From positions 1,315-14,608 of the forward strand of contig DASC01000049.1 in NCBI GenBank assembly GCA_002503595.1: DNA of 13,294 bases, in the 5' to 3' direction. The position numbers and the translations under genes were made by a program. The stretch comes from Candidatus Methanogaster sp. UBA203 (GTDB lineage: Archaea > Halobacteriota > Methanosarcinia > Methanosarcinales > Methanogasteraceae). This document shows positions 7,647 to 13,245 of this stretch, piece by piece. The notes under the pieces were generated by a model that saw only the letters and a list, made by a program, of their open reading frames with translations, was not told the DNA's origin and searched no databases. The first letter of the stretch is position 1. Each line of letters begins with the position of its first letter.

Positions 7647-8092
7647 AGCATGCGTACCTGGATACCAACGTACTGGTTATGGGCATTCTGGGACATAAAT
7701 CAAATTCAAGGCAGGTACTTGAACTGGTGAACAGTGGAGAGGTTCACGCGGTTATATGCGATTACAGCATCGAGGAGCTAAAGAGAGTACTCAGACGGCT
7801 GCTCCCGCGCAAGGAAGCTGATCGCAGGGTATACCTGTTTATAAAATATGTATCATCAAATCCGTTCATGAAAATTGTGAAATATGACTACTATAGGCAC
7901 AGAGAAGGTCATTTTAAAGAGTATATCGTCAAAAAAGATCTGCCACATCTGATCGTTGCAATCGAAACAAAAACAGAGATGATAATCACAAAGGACAGAC
8001 ATTTCAGCAATCAAGAATTAATCCGTACCCTGACTCCAAGAGAGTTCCTACAGGAATTAGGTAAAAATGTATTCGAAGGCGATGATCTATGA
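7643..8092 (+). CDS. PIN-domain toxin (VapC-like ribonuclease)
   Basis: This is a predicted metal-dependent RNA nuclease of a type II toxin-antitoxin pair. The 149-aa product carries the PIN acidic set: D7 in AYLDTNVL, E44 in DYSIEELKRVL, D100 in KKDLPHLIVA and D119 in IITKDRHF. The spacing and the ITKDRHF ending place it near the archaeal 'putative toxin-antitoxin PIN' group rather than classical VapC. The GTG start overlaps the antitoxin stop (GTGA), so the two are co-translated. It is more AT-rich than the hdr genes, consistent with an acquired cassette; the hdrA remnant lies on its far side. Confidence 0.8.
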   Translation: MKHAYLDTNVLVMGILGHKSNSRQVLELVNSGEVHAVICDYSIEELKRVLRRLLPRKEADRRVYLFIKYVSSNPFMKIVKYDYYRHREGHFKEYIVKKDLPHLIVAIETKTEMIITKDRHFSNQELIRTLTPREFLQELGKNVFEGDDL

Positions 8093-8134
8093 TCTGTTGT
8101 GAATTGATTGATCTTCTTATTAGTCTTCACCCTT

Positions 8135-8216
8135 GTGGACGCTGATGTCCGCATCGGCTGCGGCAGGTCTGTTGAGGTATGCCCGACAAGTGCGGTCACA
8201 TCACGGCACTTCACCA
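8135..8216 (+). pseudogene. Remnant of an hdrA 3' end with internal deletion
   Basis: These 82 bases match two separated pieces of the intact hdrA upstream. Positions 8135-8185 match 6565-6615 (about 43 of 51 identical), and 8186-8216 match 6739-6769 (about 29 of 31). The join falls on TGCCCG, which occurs in hdrA at both 6610-6615 and 6733-6738, so 123 bases between the two ferredoxin motifs are missing in frame. Two cluster cysteines are lost (the residues equal to C931 and C937 are Arg and Ser), and no start or upstream part remains. Weaker similarity continues to about 8254. It is non-functional. Confidence 0.8.
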
Positions 8217-8416
8217 TTCTGAGTGCGCGTCACAGCCCACCGATCACATTCGCGTCCAATTGTTTTTATCCGCATCACAATGGCATGCAAATCAGGATAA
8301 TGTAGCAGTATCACCGCCTACCACGCAAAGACTGCACCGCTTTTGTGACCGGTGCTGTGAATGGGGGTGCTGCCACCGCCATCAACATGGTTACACGGTA
8401 AAACTGTTGCAGCACT

Positions 8417-8424
8417 AAATATTT
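8417..8424 (+). promoter_or_regulatory. TATA-like promoter box for the membrane protein gene
   Basis: The palindromic AAATATTT is centred about 33 bases before the ATG at 8454. Transcription would begin near 8446, leaving a very short leader, and no ribosome site is visible, as expected for near-leaderless archaeal messages. Confidence 0.5.
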
Positions 8425-8453
8425 AATGTGCATCAACACATACATAAGTTCCC

Positions 8454-8882
8454 ATGAAAGAGTTCGAATCCGATTCTGCCAATGTCCGCATCCCTGAAGG
8501 ATACAGCATGACCGTCATCAAACTATATTTCTGGGTAGGGCTCATCTCGGCGACCCTGCTTCGAGCGATACTAATTGCCGACCATTACAGCGACTTCATT
8601 GCACGGGCGCTCTGGTACCTCGGAGTTATCGGGTATATGTGGTTCTTCGCTCACAGGTACCACATCGCCAAACGCAGGTTTGGTGTGATAAAAGACCTGA
8701 ATCTCCTCGGAAAGATACAGACGCAGGAACCCCTGACAGAAAAGGATTTCGAGGGACTCAATTACATCATGTGGAGCATCTCGGTATCCAAGGAACGCCT
8801 GAATTATCTGGTCATCTTTACATTTTCCGTAATAGCTATCATCCTATCGCTGGTGCTGGATCTCGGGTTTGTGAAGTTTTGA
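8454..8882 (+). CDS. Small membrane protein of unknown function
   Basis: The 142-aa product is not recognised as a family member. Three likely membrane helices are seen, about 20-42 (VIKLYFWVGLISATLLRAIL), 49-66 and 117-139 (LNYLVIFTFSVIAIILSLVL). A basic loop lies after helix 2 (HRYHIAKRRFG), which would place that loop inside the cell. The region between helices 2 and 3 is charged and could be a short cytoplasmic domain. It stands alone, with its own TATA-like box, and faces a pseudogene on the other strand. I assign no function. Confidence 0.75.
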   Translation: MKEFESDSANVRIPEGYSMTVIKLYFWVGLISATLLRAILIADHYSDFIARALWYLGVIGYMWFFAHRYHIAKRRFGVIKDLNLLGKIQTQEPLTEKDFEGLNYIMWSISVSKERLNYLVIFTFSVIAIILSLVLDLGFVKF

Positions 8883-9070
8883 TGGCGGCGGAATTTGAGT
8901 ATAAGCGAACGAAAGCATAAATCAAATGCTACTCTATTGGGGTATATACCTCGGTCAAAAGCTCTTCTGGGGGGACCTCTCGCGGGCCATTCAGATAAAC
9001 TTCCCTTGTTGGACCCACCAACCTCTTCCCACTCTCTTCGACCCACGCAAAGAGTTTTTCATAAGTGGGC

Positions 9071-9305
9071 GTAACTACTCAGGTATGTTGATTGGTCGAC
9101 CGATTGCGATTCTGCACTTTCTGGCAAGAAAGATAACCGCAGAGGGCGCAGAGGAATGCAGAGCGTTTAACCGTTTATTTCCCCTCCGCGTCCCTTTGCG
9201 TACTCTGCGGTTAAATTCCCGGTTTGGTTACAGTACCTCCCATGTCCCAGATAGTCCATGCATAGTGAATCCCACGATAGTGGTTTTAGGTACCTGAGTA
9301 GTTAC
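9071..9305. mobile_element. MITE-like non-autonomous element, probably IS66-related
   Basis: The 235-bp element is bounded by perfect 15-bp terminal inverted repeats, GTAACTACTCAGGTA at 9071-9085 and its complement at 9291-9305. It is flanked directly by the 8-bp direct repeat AAGTGGGC (9063-9070 and 9306-9313), a target-site duplication. It has no transposase. Ends beginning GTAA together with 8-bp duplications are, from my knowledge of insertion-sequence families, the hallmark of IS66, so it is probably mobilised by an IS66 transposase elsewhere. It interrupts a GyrI-like gene. Confidence is high for a transposed element, moderate for the family. Confidence 0.85.
9134..9213. repeat. Palindromic repeat inside the MITE
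   Basis: TAACCGCAGAG at 9134-9144 is the exact complement of CTCTGCGGTTA at 9203-9213. The similarity continues inward imperfectly (CGCAGAG/TTTGCG, GCAGAG/CTCCGCG) around a loop near 9160-9180. Repeats of this 'ACCGCAGAG...CTCTGCGG' form are common, dispersed intergenic palindromes in many prokaryotes, including methanogens. It may be a passenger of the MITE or a later insertion. Confidence 0.7.
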
Positions 9306-9401
9306 AAGTGGGCTCGCATTCCTGATATGGTCCTTTGTGGACGATCTTCACCATCTTCCCGATAGGCAGCTCATAGCACTTGATCTCGTCTCCGGAAGTA
9401 A

Positions 9402-9457
9402 GTGTGGGGGTTTCTCATAGTGTATTTTGGTACTCTCGACATAAACCCCTGCCACAC
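9402..9457. repeat. Imperfect hairpin at the GyrI-like gene breakpoint
   Basis: GTGTGGGGGTTT (9402-9413) pairs with AAACCCCTGCCACAC (9443-9457), leaving a three-base bulge and a loop of about 29 bases. It sits where the GyrI-like reading frame loses its N-terminal half. It could be the end of another mobile element or a terminator for the - strand operon ending at 9467. Confidence 0.5.
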
Positions 9458-9466
9458 CCTACAGTC

Positions 9467-9751
9467 TCATCGCCCTCTCACGTTCTGATACATCCGCCTG
9501 AACCCGAGCAGTGCAAGTATTGCTATGACAAGCGAGATTGCCGAGACGAGGGCCACCATTTCCCCAATCTCGAACGAAAAGAGAGACGCTACCCTCCGCA
9601 GGATCATGAAGAAGAGTGCAAGAACCACCAGTTGCAGTGATTTCAGTTCCTTTGGTATAAACTTTATCAGAGAATACCCATAATAGAATGCAGCCACCAT
9701 AATGACCACGGCGAGCAGTTCTATGAATTGTGCAGCTGTTTCGTATTCCAT
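9467..9751 (-). CDS. Small three-helix membrane protein of unknown function
   Basis: The 94-aa product has three hydrophobic segments, about 9-29 (FIELLAVVIMVAAFYYGYSL), 38-57 and 62-86, separated by short charged loops, and ends in a basic tail (RRMYQNVRGR). No family is recognised. Its ATG overlaps the stop of the TrkA-like gene (TAATG), so it is translated with the potassium channel and RCK protein and may be an accessory to them; that role is inferred from position only. Confidence 0.75.
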   Translation of the reverse strand: MEYETAAQFIELLAVVIMVAAFYYGYSLIKFIPKELKSLQLVVLALFFMILRRVASLFSFEIGEMVALVSAISLVIAILALLGFRRMYQNVRGR

Positions 9752-10470
9752 TATCTGAAAATCTCCCCTATTTTGTCGATTATAACCATTTCCGGACTCT
9801 TTGACAGTATATCTTCATATTCCTCGAATTTTCGTATCTGTTCCTTGCTTCCTATGATGGCAAGTATCGAATCTTCCTCGATGGTAGTATTTCCGTGCAT
9901 ATCGGTCACCGTCCTTCCCTCCTTCTCGATCCCGATGACTGTGCAGCCGACATTTGATCTGAGGTCGAGTCCTTCAAGTGTCTTTCCTGCAAACGGCGAT
10001 CCTTCCCTGACATGGTACTTCTCGATCTCGATCCCCTCGTAGAGCATCACGACATCCTCTTTGTGCTCAGAGATTACGAGTTTCGCAACCATCTGCCCGA
10101 CCACGATGGAGACCGATGCCACATAATCGGCGCCCGCCCTGTAGATTTTATCGCATATCGGTGCGTTCGCCCTCGTCAGAATGATGGCGTTCGGGTTCAG
10201 AGTCCTTGCGACAAGGGTTGCAAAGATTGCGTCTGTATCGATGTTTAACGCTATTATTATCGTTGATGCAGACGCAACACCAGCCCTCTTGAGGATCTCT
10301 TCGTTCGAACCGTCCCCGACCACATAGTCAAATCCCTTATCCAACAGAGCGTCTTCGTTCCTGTCCACCACAACAAATTCCGCACGAGCGCGCTTTAATT
10401 CATCAACGATGCTCTTGCCGACGTCCCCATACCCGACAACCACCAGACGCTCTTCTCGCTCCATCGCCAT
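9751..10470 (-). CDS. TrkA-like RCK regulator of potassium transport
   Basis: This is a cytoplasmic nucleotide-binding regulator of a potassium channel or transporter. The 239-aa product has an N-terminal RCK/TrkA-N Rossmann fold with VVVGYGDVGKS (GxGxxG at 13-18), the acidic strand end FVVVDRNE, and VVGDGSNEEIL. A C-terminal TrkA-C domain follows from about residue 140 (YHVREGSPFAGKTLEGLDLR). It has no membrane segment. Start ATG 10470 lies eight bases after GAGGTGAT, a strong ribosome site that overlaps the end of the channel gene, only nine bases away. It probably joins the channel's own RCK domain in a shared gating ring, since functional channels need paired RCK domains. Which ligand it senses (NAD(H), ATP/ADP, ions) cannot be read from the sequence. 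Confidence 0.9.
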   Translation of the reverse strand: MAMEREERLVVVGYGDVGKSIVDELKRARAEFVVVDRNEDALLDKGFDYVVGDGSNEEILKRAGVASASTIIIALNIDTDAIFATLVARTLNPNAIILTRANAPICDKIYRAGADYVASVSIVVGQMVAKLVISEHKEDVVMLYEGIEIEKYHVREGSPFAGKTLEGLDLRSNVGCTVIGIEKEGRTVTDMHGNTTIEEDSILAIIGSKEQIRKFEEYEDILSKSPEMVIIDKIGEIFR

Positions 10471-10479
10471 ATTCCAAAA

Positions 10480-11499
10480 TCACCTCACCTGAACCAGTTT
10501 CTTCAACTTCAAGAGTTGCGCTTCAGTTCCGACCGCCAGCAGAATCGAGTTGGATTTGAGCACCTCTGCAGGTCTCGGGTTTAACGAGAGTTCGCCGCCT
10601 GCCCATATCCCTATGATGTTGCACCCTGTCCGCGTCCTTATTCCGGCATCCCTCAAACTCTTTCCTATGAGTTCGCTTTTAGGATAGATCGGGAATTCGA
10701 TTATCTCAACGTCTTTTAAAAATTCGGTCGCACCGACCAGATGGCTGACCGTCGGATCCACCGCCTTTCTTCCGATGAAAGAGCCAAGCATCGACTTCGG
10801 AGCGATCACGTTGCTTGCGCCGGCATACTCCAGATATTCCCTCTTTGACAGATCCTCAAGAATGGCAATTATCGTAAGATCGCTCATCTCTCTTGCGGTC
10901 AAGATGATGTTTGCATCCATTTCATCGCTTTCATTGGTTATCAGGCAGTTAGCCGTCCGTATATTCGCTCCATCGAGTGTATCTTTATCGCTCGAATCTC
11001 CGTGGATGCAGAGGATGCCTTTCTCAAACAGATCCTTAACGATCGTTTCGTCGCTTTCAACCACCACGAAAGGGGTATTCTGATGCGCAAGTTCCTCGAT
11101 CAGACTCTCGACCATCGGGCTATATCCGCAGATGATCAGGTGATCCGAGAGTTTCGATGGCACGCGCGTGGGCAGCAGGGATTTCACGCGTGCGTCGAGC
11201 CACGGCGTGAGGACCAGAGGGAAGAGCATTCCGAACAGGAAGATCACCCCTGAAATGGCGGCTATGACAGAGAATACCCTCCCGGTCCCCTCGATAAAAT
11301 AGACATCCCCATACCCGACAGTCGTCATCGTCGCGATGACCCAGTAGATCGCGGTTACCGGGTTCACATTCTCCATCTGCGAGGGTATGTGCTGCCCCTC
11401 TTTAAACATCAAAAATAAAAAAATAAGGGAATATATTGAAACGATGGTGGTGATAACGGTCAAATACAACAGAATCGATCTTCTGATATTTTTGACCAT
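10480..11499 (-). CDS. Two-TM potassium channel with C-terminal RCK domain (MthK/Kch type)
   Basis: This is a membrane potassium channel gated by a cytoplasmic RCK domain. From ATG 11499 it has 339 aa: TM1 about 9-31, pore loop with the selectivity filter TVGYGD at 60-65, TM2 about 75-98, then RCK_N (from 118) and TrkA-C (from about 255, IEFPIYPKSELIGKSLRDAGIR). The Rossmann motif is unusual: GYSPMV (125-130) replaces GxGxxG, losing two glycines, so dinucleotide binding in this copy is doubtful. A GTG at 11505 is an alternative start. I prefer the ATG because GAGAGG precedes it by six bases and overlaps the argG stop. It lies in a close-packed unit argG-channel-trkA-membrane protein. Confidence 0.92.
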   Translation of the reverse strand: MVKNIRRSILLYLTVITTIVSIYSLIFLFLMFKEGQHIPSQMENVNPVTAIYWVIATMTTVGYGDVYFIEGTGRVFSVIAAISGVIFLFGMLFPLVLTPWLDARVKSLLPTRVPSKLSDHLIICGYSPMVESLIEELAHQNTPFVVVESDETIVKDLFEKGILCIHGDSSDKDTLDGANIRTANCLITNESDEMDANIILTAREMSDLTIIAILEDLSKREYLEYAGASNVIAPKSMLGSFIGRKAVDPTVSHLVGATEFLKDVEIIEFPIYPKSELIGKSLRDAGIRTRTGCNIIGIWAGGELSLNPRPAEVLKSNSILLAVGTEAQLLKLKKLVQVR

Positions 11500-11509
11500 T
11501 GCCACCCTC

Positions 11510-12682
11510 TCACTTTCGAACTAACCGTGCCTGAAACCCATGATACTTCGAGAACCCCTCAGAATCCCTCTGGTCGATAACAGACTCGCCAAATGATACC
11601 AGTTCTTCTGAATAGAGCGCGAAGTCAGATCTCCTCGCAACCACCGTCGCAGAGCCAGCATACAGCCGCACCTTCACATCCCCAGTGACCCGCTTCTGTG
11701 TCTCATCGACAAACGCGCAGAGATCGGCATAAAGCGGCTCGTCCACAAGACCTTTGTACGCAAGTTCAGCCCACGCAGCATCCACGATCGCCTTGAACCG
11801 CAGTTCATCCCGCGTGAGCACGAGCGATTCGAGATCCCGGTGCGCAGTCAGGAGTATCGTTGCGGCAGGATGCTCGTAGATCTCCCGCGCCTTTAATCCA
11901 AGCACTCGATCCTCGACCTTGTCTGACCGCCCGATGCCGTGCGCACCGCCGATTGTATTGAGCTTTCTGATCAGTGCCACGCCGTCCATCGAGCTTGCGT
12001 TTACTGCAACAGGAACGCCGTCCGCAAACGAAAGCTCGACGATCTCCGAGGCAGGCGCATCTCCAAGTTCGGGTGACGCGGTCCATTCGTAGATCTCTTC
12101 AGGCGGGATGAAATACGGATCTTCCAGTTCTCCGCCCTCGATGCTCCGGCTCCACAGGTTCTCATCAACGCTCCAGATCTTCTCCCTGCTGACCGTCACA
12201 GGTATGCCCCGATCCCGCGCATAATCGATCTCCCATTCCCGCGAGAGGTTTAAGTCGCGCATCGGCGCAACAACATCGAAGTCTGTGGCTCTGAAGACCA
12301 CCTCGAACCGGAGCTGGTCGTTTCCTTTTCCTGTGCAGCCATGCGCAAGTGCATCAGCGTTCTCGGATTCGGCGATCTCGGCGATCTTCTTTGCAATAAG
12401 CGGGCGTGCAAGCGCTGTTCCAAGTACGTAACCCTCGTAGAGCCCGTTTGCCTTGATCGAAGGGAACAGGTAGTCCGCTACGAATTCATCCTTCAGGTCG
12501 AGGGTGTAATGCGCATCAGCAAGTTTTTCTGCACGCCGGGTTGCGTTATCGATCTCTGATGCGGGCTGCCCGACGTCCGCGACGACTGTGATCACTTTAT
12601 CGTAATCGTATCGCTCCTTTAAGAGCGGGATGCAGACTGATGTGTCCAGTCCGCCGGAATATGCAAGTACTACGGTTTTCAT
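11510..12682 (-). CDS. argG: Argininosuccinate synthase
   Basis: This enzyme joins citrulline and aspartate with ATP to make argininosuccinate, the penultimate step of arginine synthesis. The 390-aa product is full length, with the PP-loop AYSGGLDTS (7-15), ADVGQP (35-40), LGTALARPLI and the AHGCTGKGNDQLRFE substrate site (113-127). The frame has an ATG at 12691, but GAGGA lies directly against it. ATG 12682 has that GAGGA nine bases upstream and gives the family start MKTVVLAYSGG. That ATG overlaps the stop of a truncated HEPN-like frame (ATGA). The potassium channel gene starts ten bases after the argG stop. A diverged copy of its first 41 codons lies upstream at 13114-13236. Confidence 0.97.
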   Translation of the reverse strand: MKTVVLAYSGGLDTSVCIPLLKERYDYDKVITVVADVGQPASEIDNATRRAEKLADAHYTLDLKDEFVADYLFPSIKANGLYEGYVLGTALARPLIAKKIAEIAESENADALAHGCTGKGNDQLRFEVVFRATDFDVVAPMRDLNLSREWEIDYARDRGIPVTVSREKIWSVDENLWSRSIEGGELEDPYFIPPEEIYEWTASPELGDAPASEIVELSFADGVPVAVNASSMDGVALIRKLNTIGGAHGIGRSDKVEDRVLGLKAREIYEHPAATILLTAHRDLESLVLTRDELRFKAIVDAAWAELAYKGLVDEPLYADLCAFVDETQKRVTGDVKVRLYAGSATVVARRSDFALYSEELVSFGESVIDQRDSEGFSKYHGFQARLVRK

Positions 12683-12798
12683 GATAGACATTCCTCAGTA
12701 TTCTTCTCGGATATGAATGAATTAATCTCCTCCAACTCACATAAGACAGTAGAGATATTTTCCATCTCCACATCGACCTTTTCTCTCAAACTAACCAT
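12679..12798 (-). pseudogene. Truncated HEPN (HepT-like) toxin, N-terminal 39 codons
   Basis: The ATG at 12798 begins a 39-aa frame (MVSLREKVDVEMENISTVLC, then ELEEINSFISEKNTEECLS) ending in a TGA that overlaps the argG start. The start overlaps the MNT gene stop by 8 bases, and GAGGGGGT precedes it, the usual MNT-HEPN arrangement. The N-terminal helix pattern resembles HepT-like toxins of about 140-150 aa. The helices carrying the RX4-6H ribonuclease motif are missing, so no toxin activity is expected. It may now serve only to couple argG translation. The family call rests on position and helix pattern and is moderate. Confidence 0.55.
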
Positions 12799-13057
12799 AC
12801 AATATTACCCCCTCTTTCTCTACCAATCTGTTAAATAGATTGTCTTTGCCAAGGTTGACTATGTCTATGCGCTTTGAGACCTCGAGCAACAACTCTCCAT
12901 AAAACTTAAAGAAAATCTCGGGTTCTATCCCCTTTATACCGATATCGATGTCATGGGGATCTTCTTTATCAAGACAGGAACCGAATAGGATTACTGTGCT
13001 GATGTTGTATTTTTTTGCATATTTTAATATAGTTGCCTTATCTTTTTCCGATATCAT
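12791..13057 (-). CDS. MNT-type nucleotidyltransferase (MntA-like antitoxin)
   Basis: This is a minimal nucleotidyltransferase of the kind that pairs with HEPN/HepT toxins and silences them, in studied cases by AMP-ylation. The 88-aa product has LFGSCLDKEDPHDIDIGI, giving the GS...DxD signature (G26, S27, D36, D38), and a third acidic residue D65 in KRIDIVNL. The usual Arg after GS is Cys here. It overlaps the argG stub upstream by ATGA and the truncated HEPN frame downstream by 8 bases. A TATA-like GCATATAAC lies near 13099-13107, and GGGGGCGAGAAG is a possible ribosome site. The gene is clearly more AT-rich than argG, suggesting transfer. With its toxin partner truncated, its present role is unclear. 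Confidence 0.8.
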   Translation of the reverse strand: MISEKDKATILKYAKKYNISTVILFGSCLDKEDPHDIDIGIKGIEPEIFFKFYGELLLEVSKRIDIVNLGKDNLFNRLVEKEGVILYG

Positions 13058-13245
13058 TTATCTTCTCGCCCCCATTGTACATTTTTTGGTCCCCCTTCTG
13101 TTATATGCTTAGGTGCGGGCTGCCCGACATCCGCGACGGCTGTGATCACCTGGTCGTAGTCGTATCGCCCTTCCAGGAGCGGGATGCAGACTGATGTGTC
13201 CAGTCCGCCAGAATATACAAGTACTACGGTTTTCATAATCGGCAT
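13054..13245 (-). pseudogene. 5' fragment of a second argG copy
   Basis: The 63-codon frame begins MPIMKTVVLVYSGGLDTSVC and matches argG through ADVGQPA. It then runs into unrelated sequence (PKHITEGGPKNVQWGREDK) and stops, with its TGA overlapping the MNT start. Over the 123 shared bases about 110 are identical to argG. It lacks all substrate-binding segments after the PP-loop, so it cannot be active. It retains a good ribosome site, AAGGAG eight bases before ATG 13245, so it may still be translated and drive the cassette behind it. Confidence 0.85.
13114..13236. repeat. 123-bp direct repeat (argG codons 1-41), copy 2
   Basis: This stretch repeats 12560-12682, the start of intact argG, in the same orientation with about 13 mismatches by hand alignment. 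Similarity begins at the ATGAAAACC start and ends at GGGCAGCCCGCA. The two copies bracket the 431-bp MNT/HEPN cassette at 12683-13113. Confidence 0.85.

Larger units (their letters stand above)
8093..8453. other. Gene-poor region holding the hdrA remnant
   Basis: Apart from the hdrA remnant at 8135-8216 and the TATA-like box at 8417-8424, I find no coding sequence here. A short open stretch near 8327-8400 ends in FVTGAVNGGAATAINMVTR before a TAA, but it has an in-frame stop upstream and no family is recognised; it may be another decayed fragment. Confidence 0.5.
8929..9414 (-). pseudogene. GyrI-like effector-binding domain gene, truncated and split by a MITE
   Basis: Read on the - strand, 9414-9306 encodes ...EIKCYELPIGKMVKIVHKG then PYQECEPT, and 9062-8929 continues YEKLFAWVEESGKRLVGPT then REVYLNGPREVPPEELL to a TAG. 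The two halves join exactly in frame once the 235-bp element (9071-9305) and one 8-bp target copy are removed, giving about 80 codons. The features (I-V-H-K-G-P-Y, YEKLFAWxEESG, the YLN.PREVPPEELLTE ending) are those of the GyrI-like/AraC effector-binding domain, a small-molecule-binding fold of about 150 aa. The N-terminal half is missing: an in-frame TGA lies at 9415-9417 beside a hairpin. The gene is therefore broken twice. Confidence 0.8.

Noticed and set aside
8108..8305. + strand 65-codon frame containing the hdrA relic, as a small ferredoxin
   Set aside because: Two of the four cluster cysteines are replaced and nucleotide alignment shows a deleted hdrA copy, so it is not a working ferredoxin.
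8804..9046. - strand 80-codon frame
   Set aside because: It is a different frame of the GyrI-like pseudogene 3' part; the correct frame gives the recognisable domain.
8926..9297. + strand 123-codon frame
   Set aside because: It spans the boundary of the MITE and runs antisense to the GyrI-like pseudogene, so it is a chance frame.
8883..9466. CRISPR array in the repeat-rich region
   Set aside because: The repeats are single inverted pairs and one direct 8-bp pair, with no regularly spaced repeat units.
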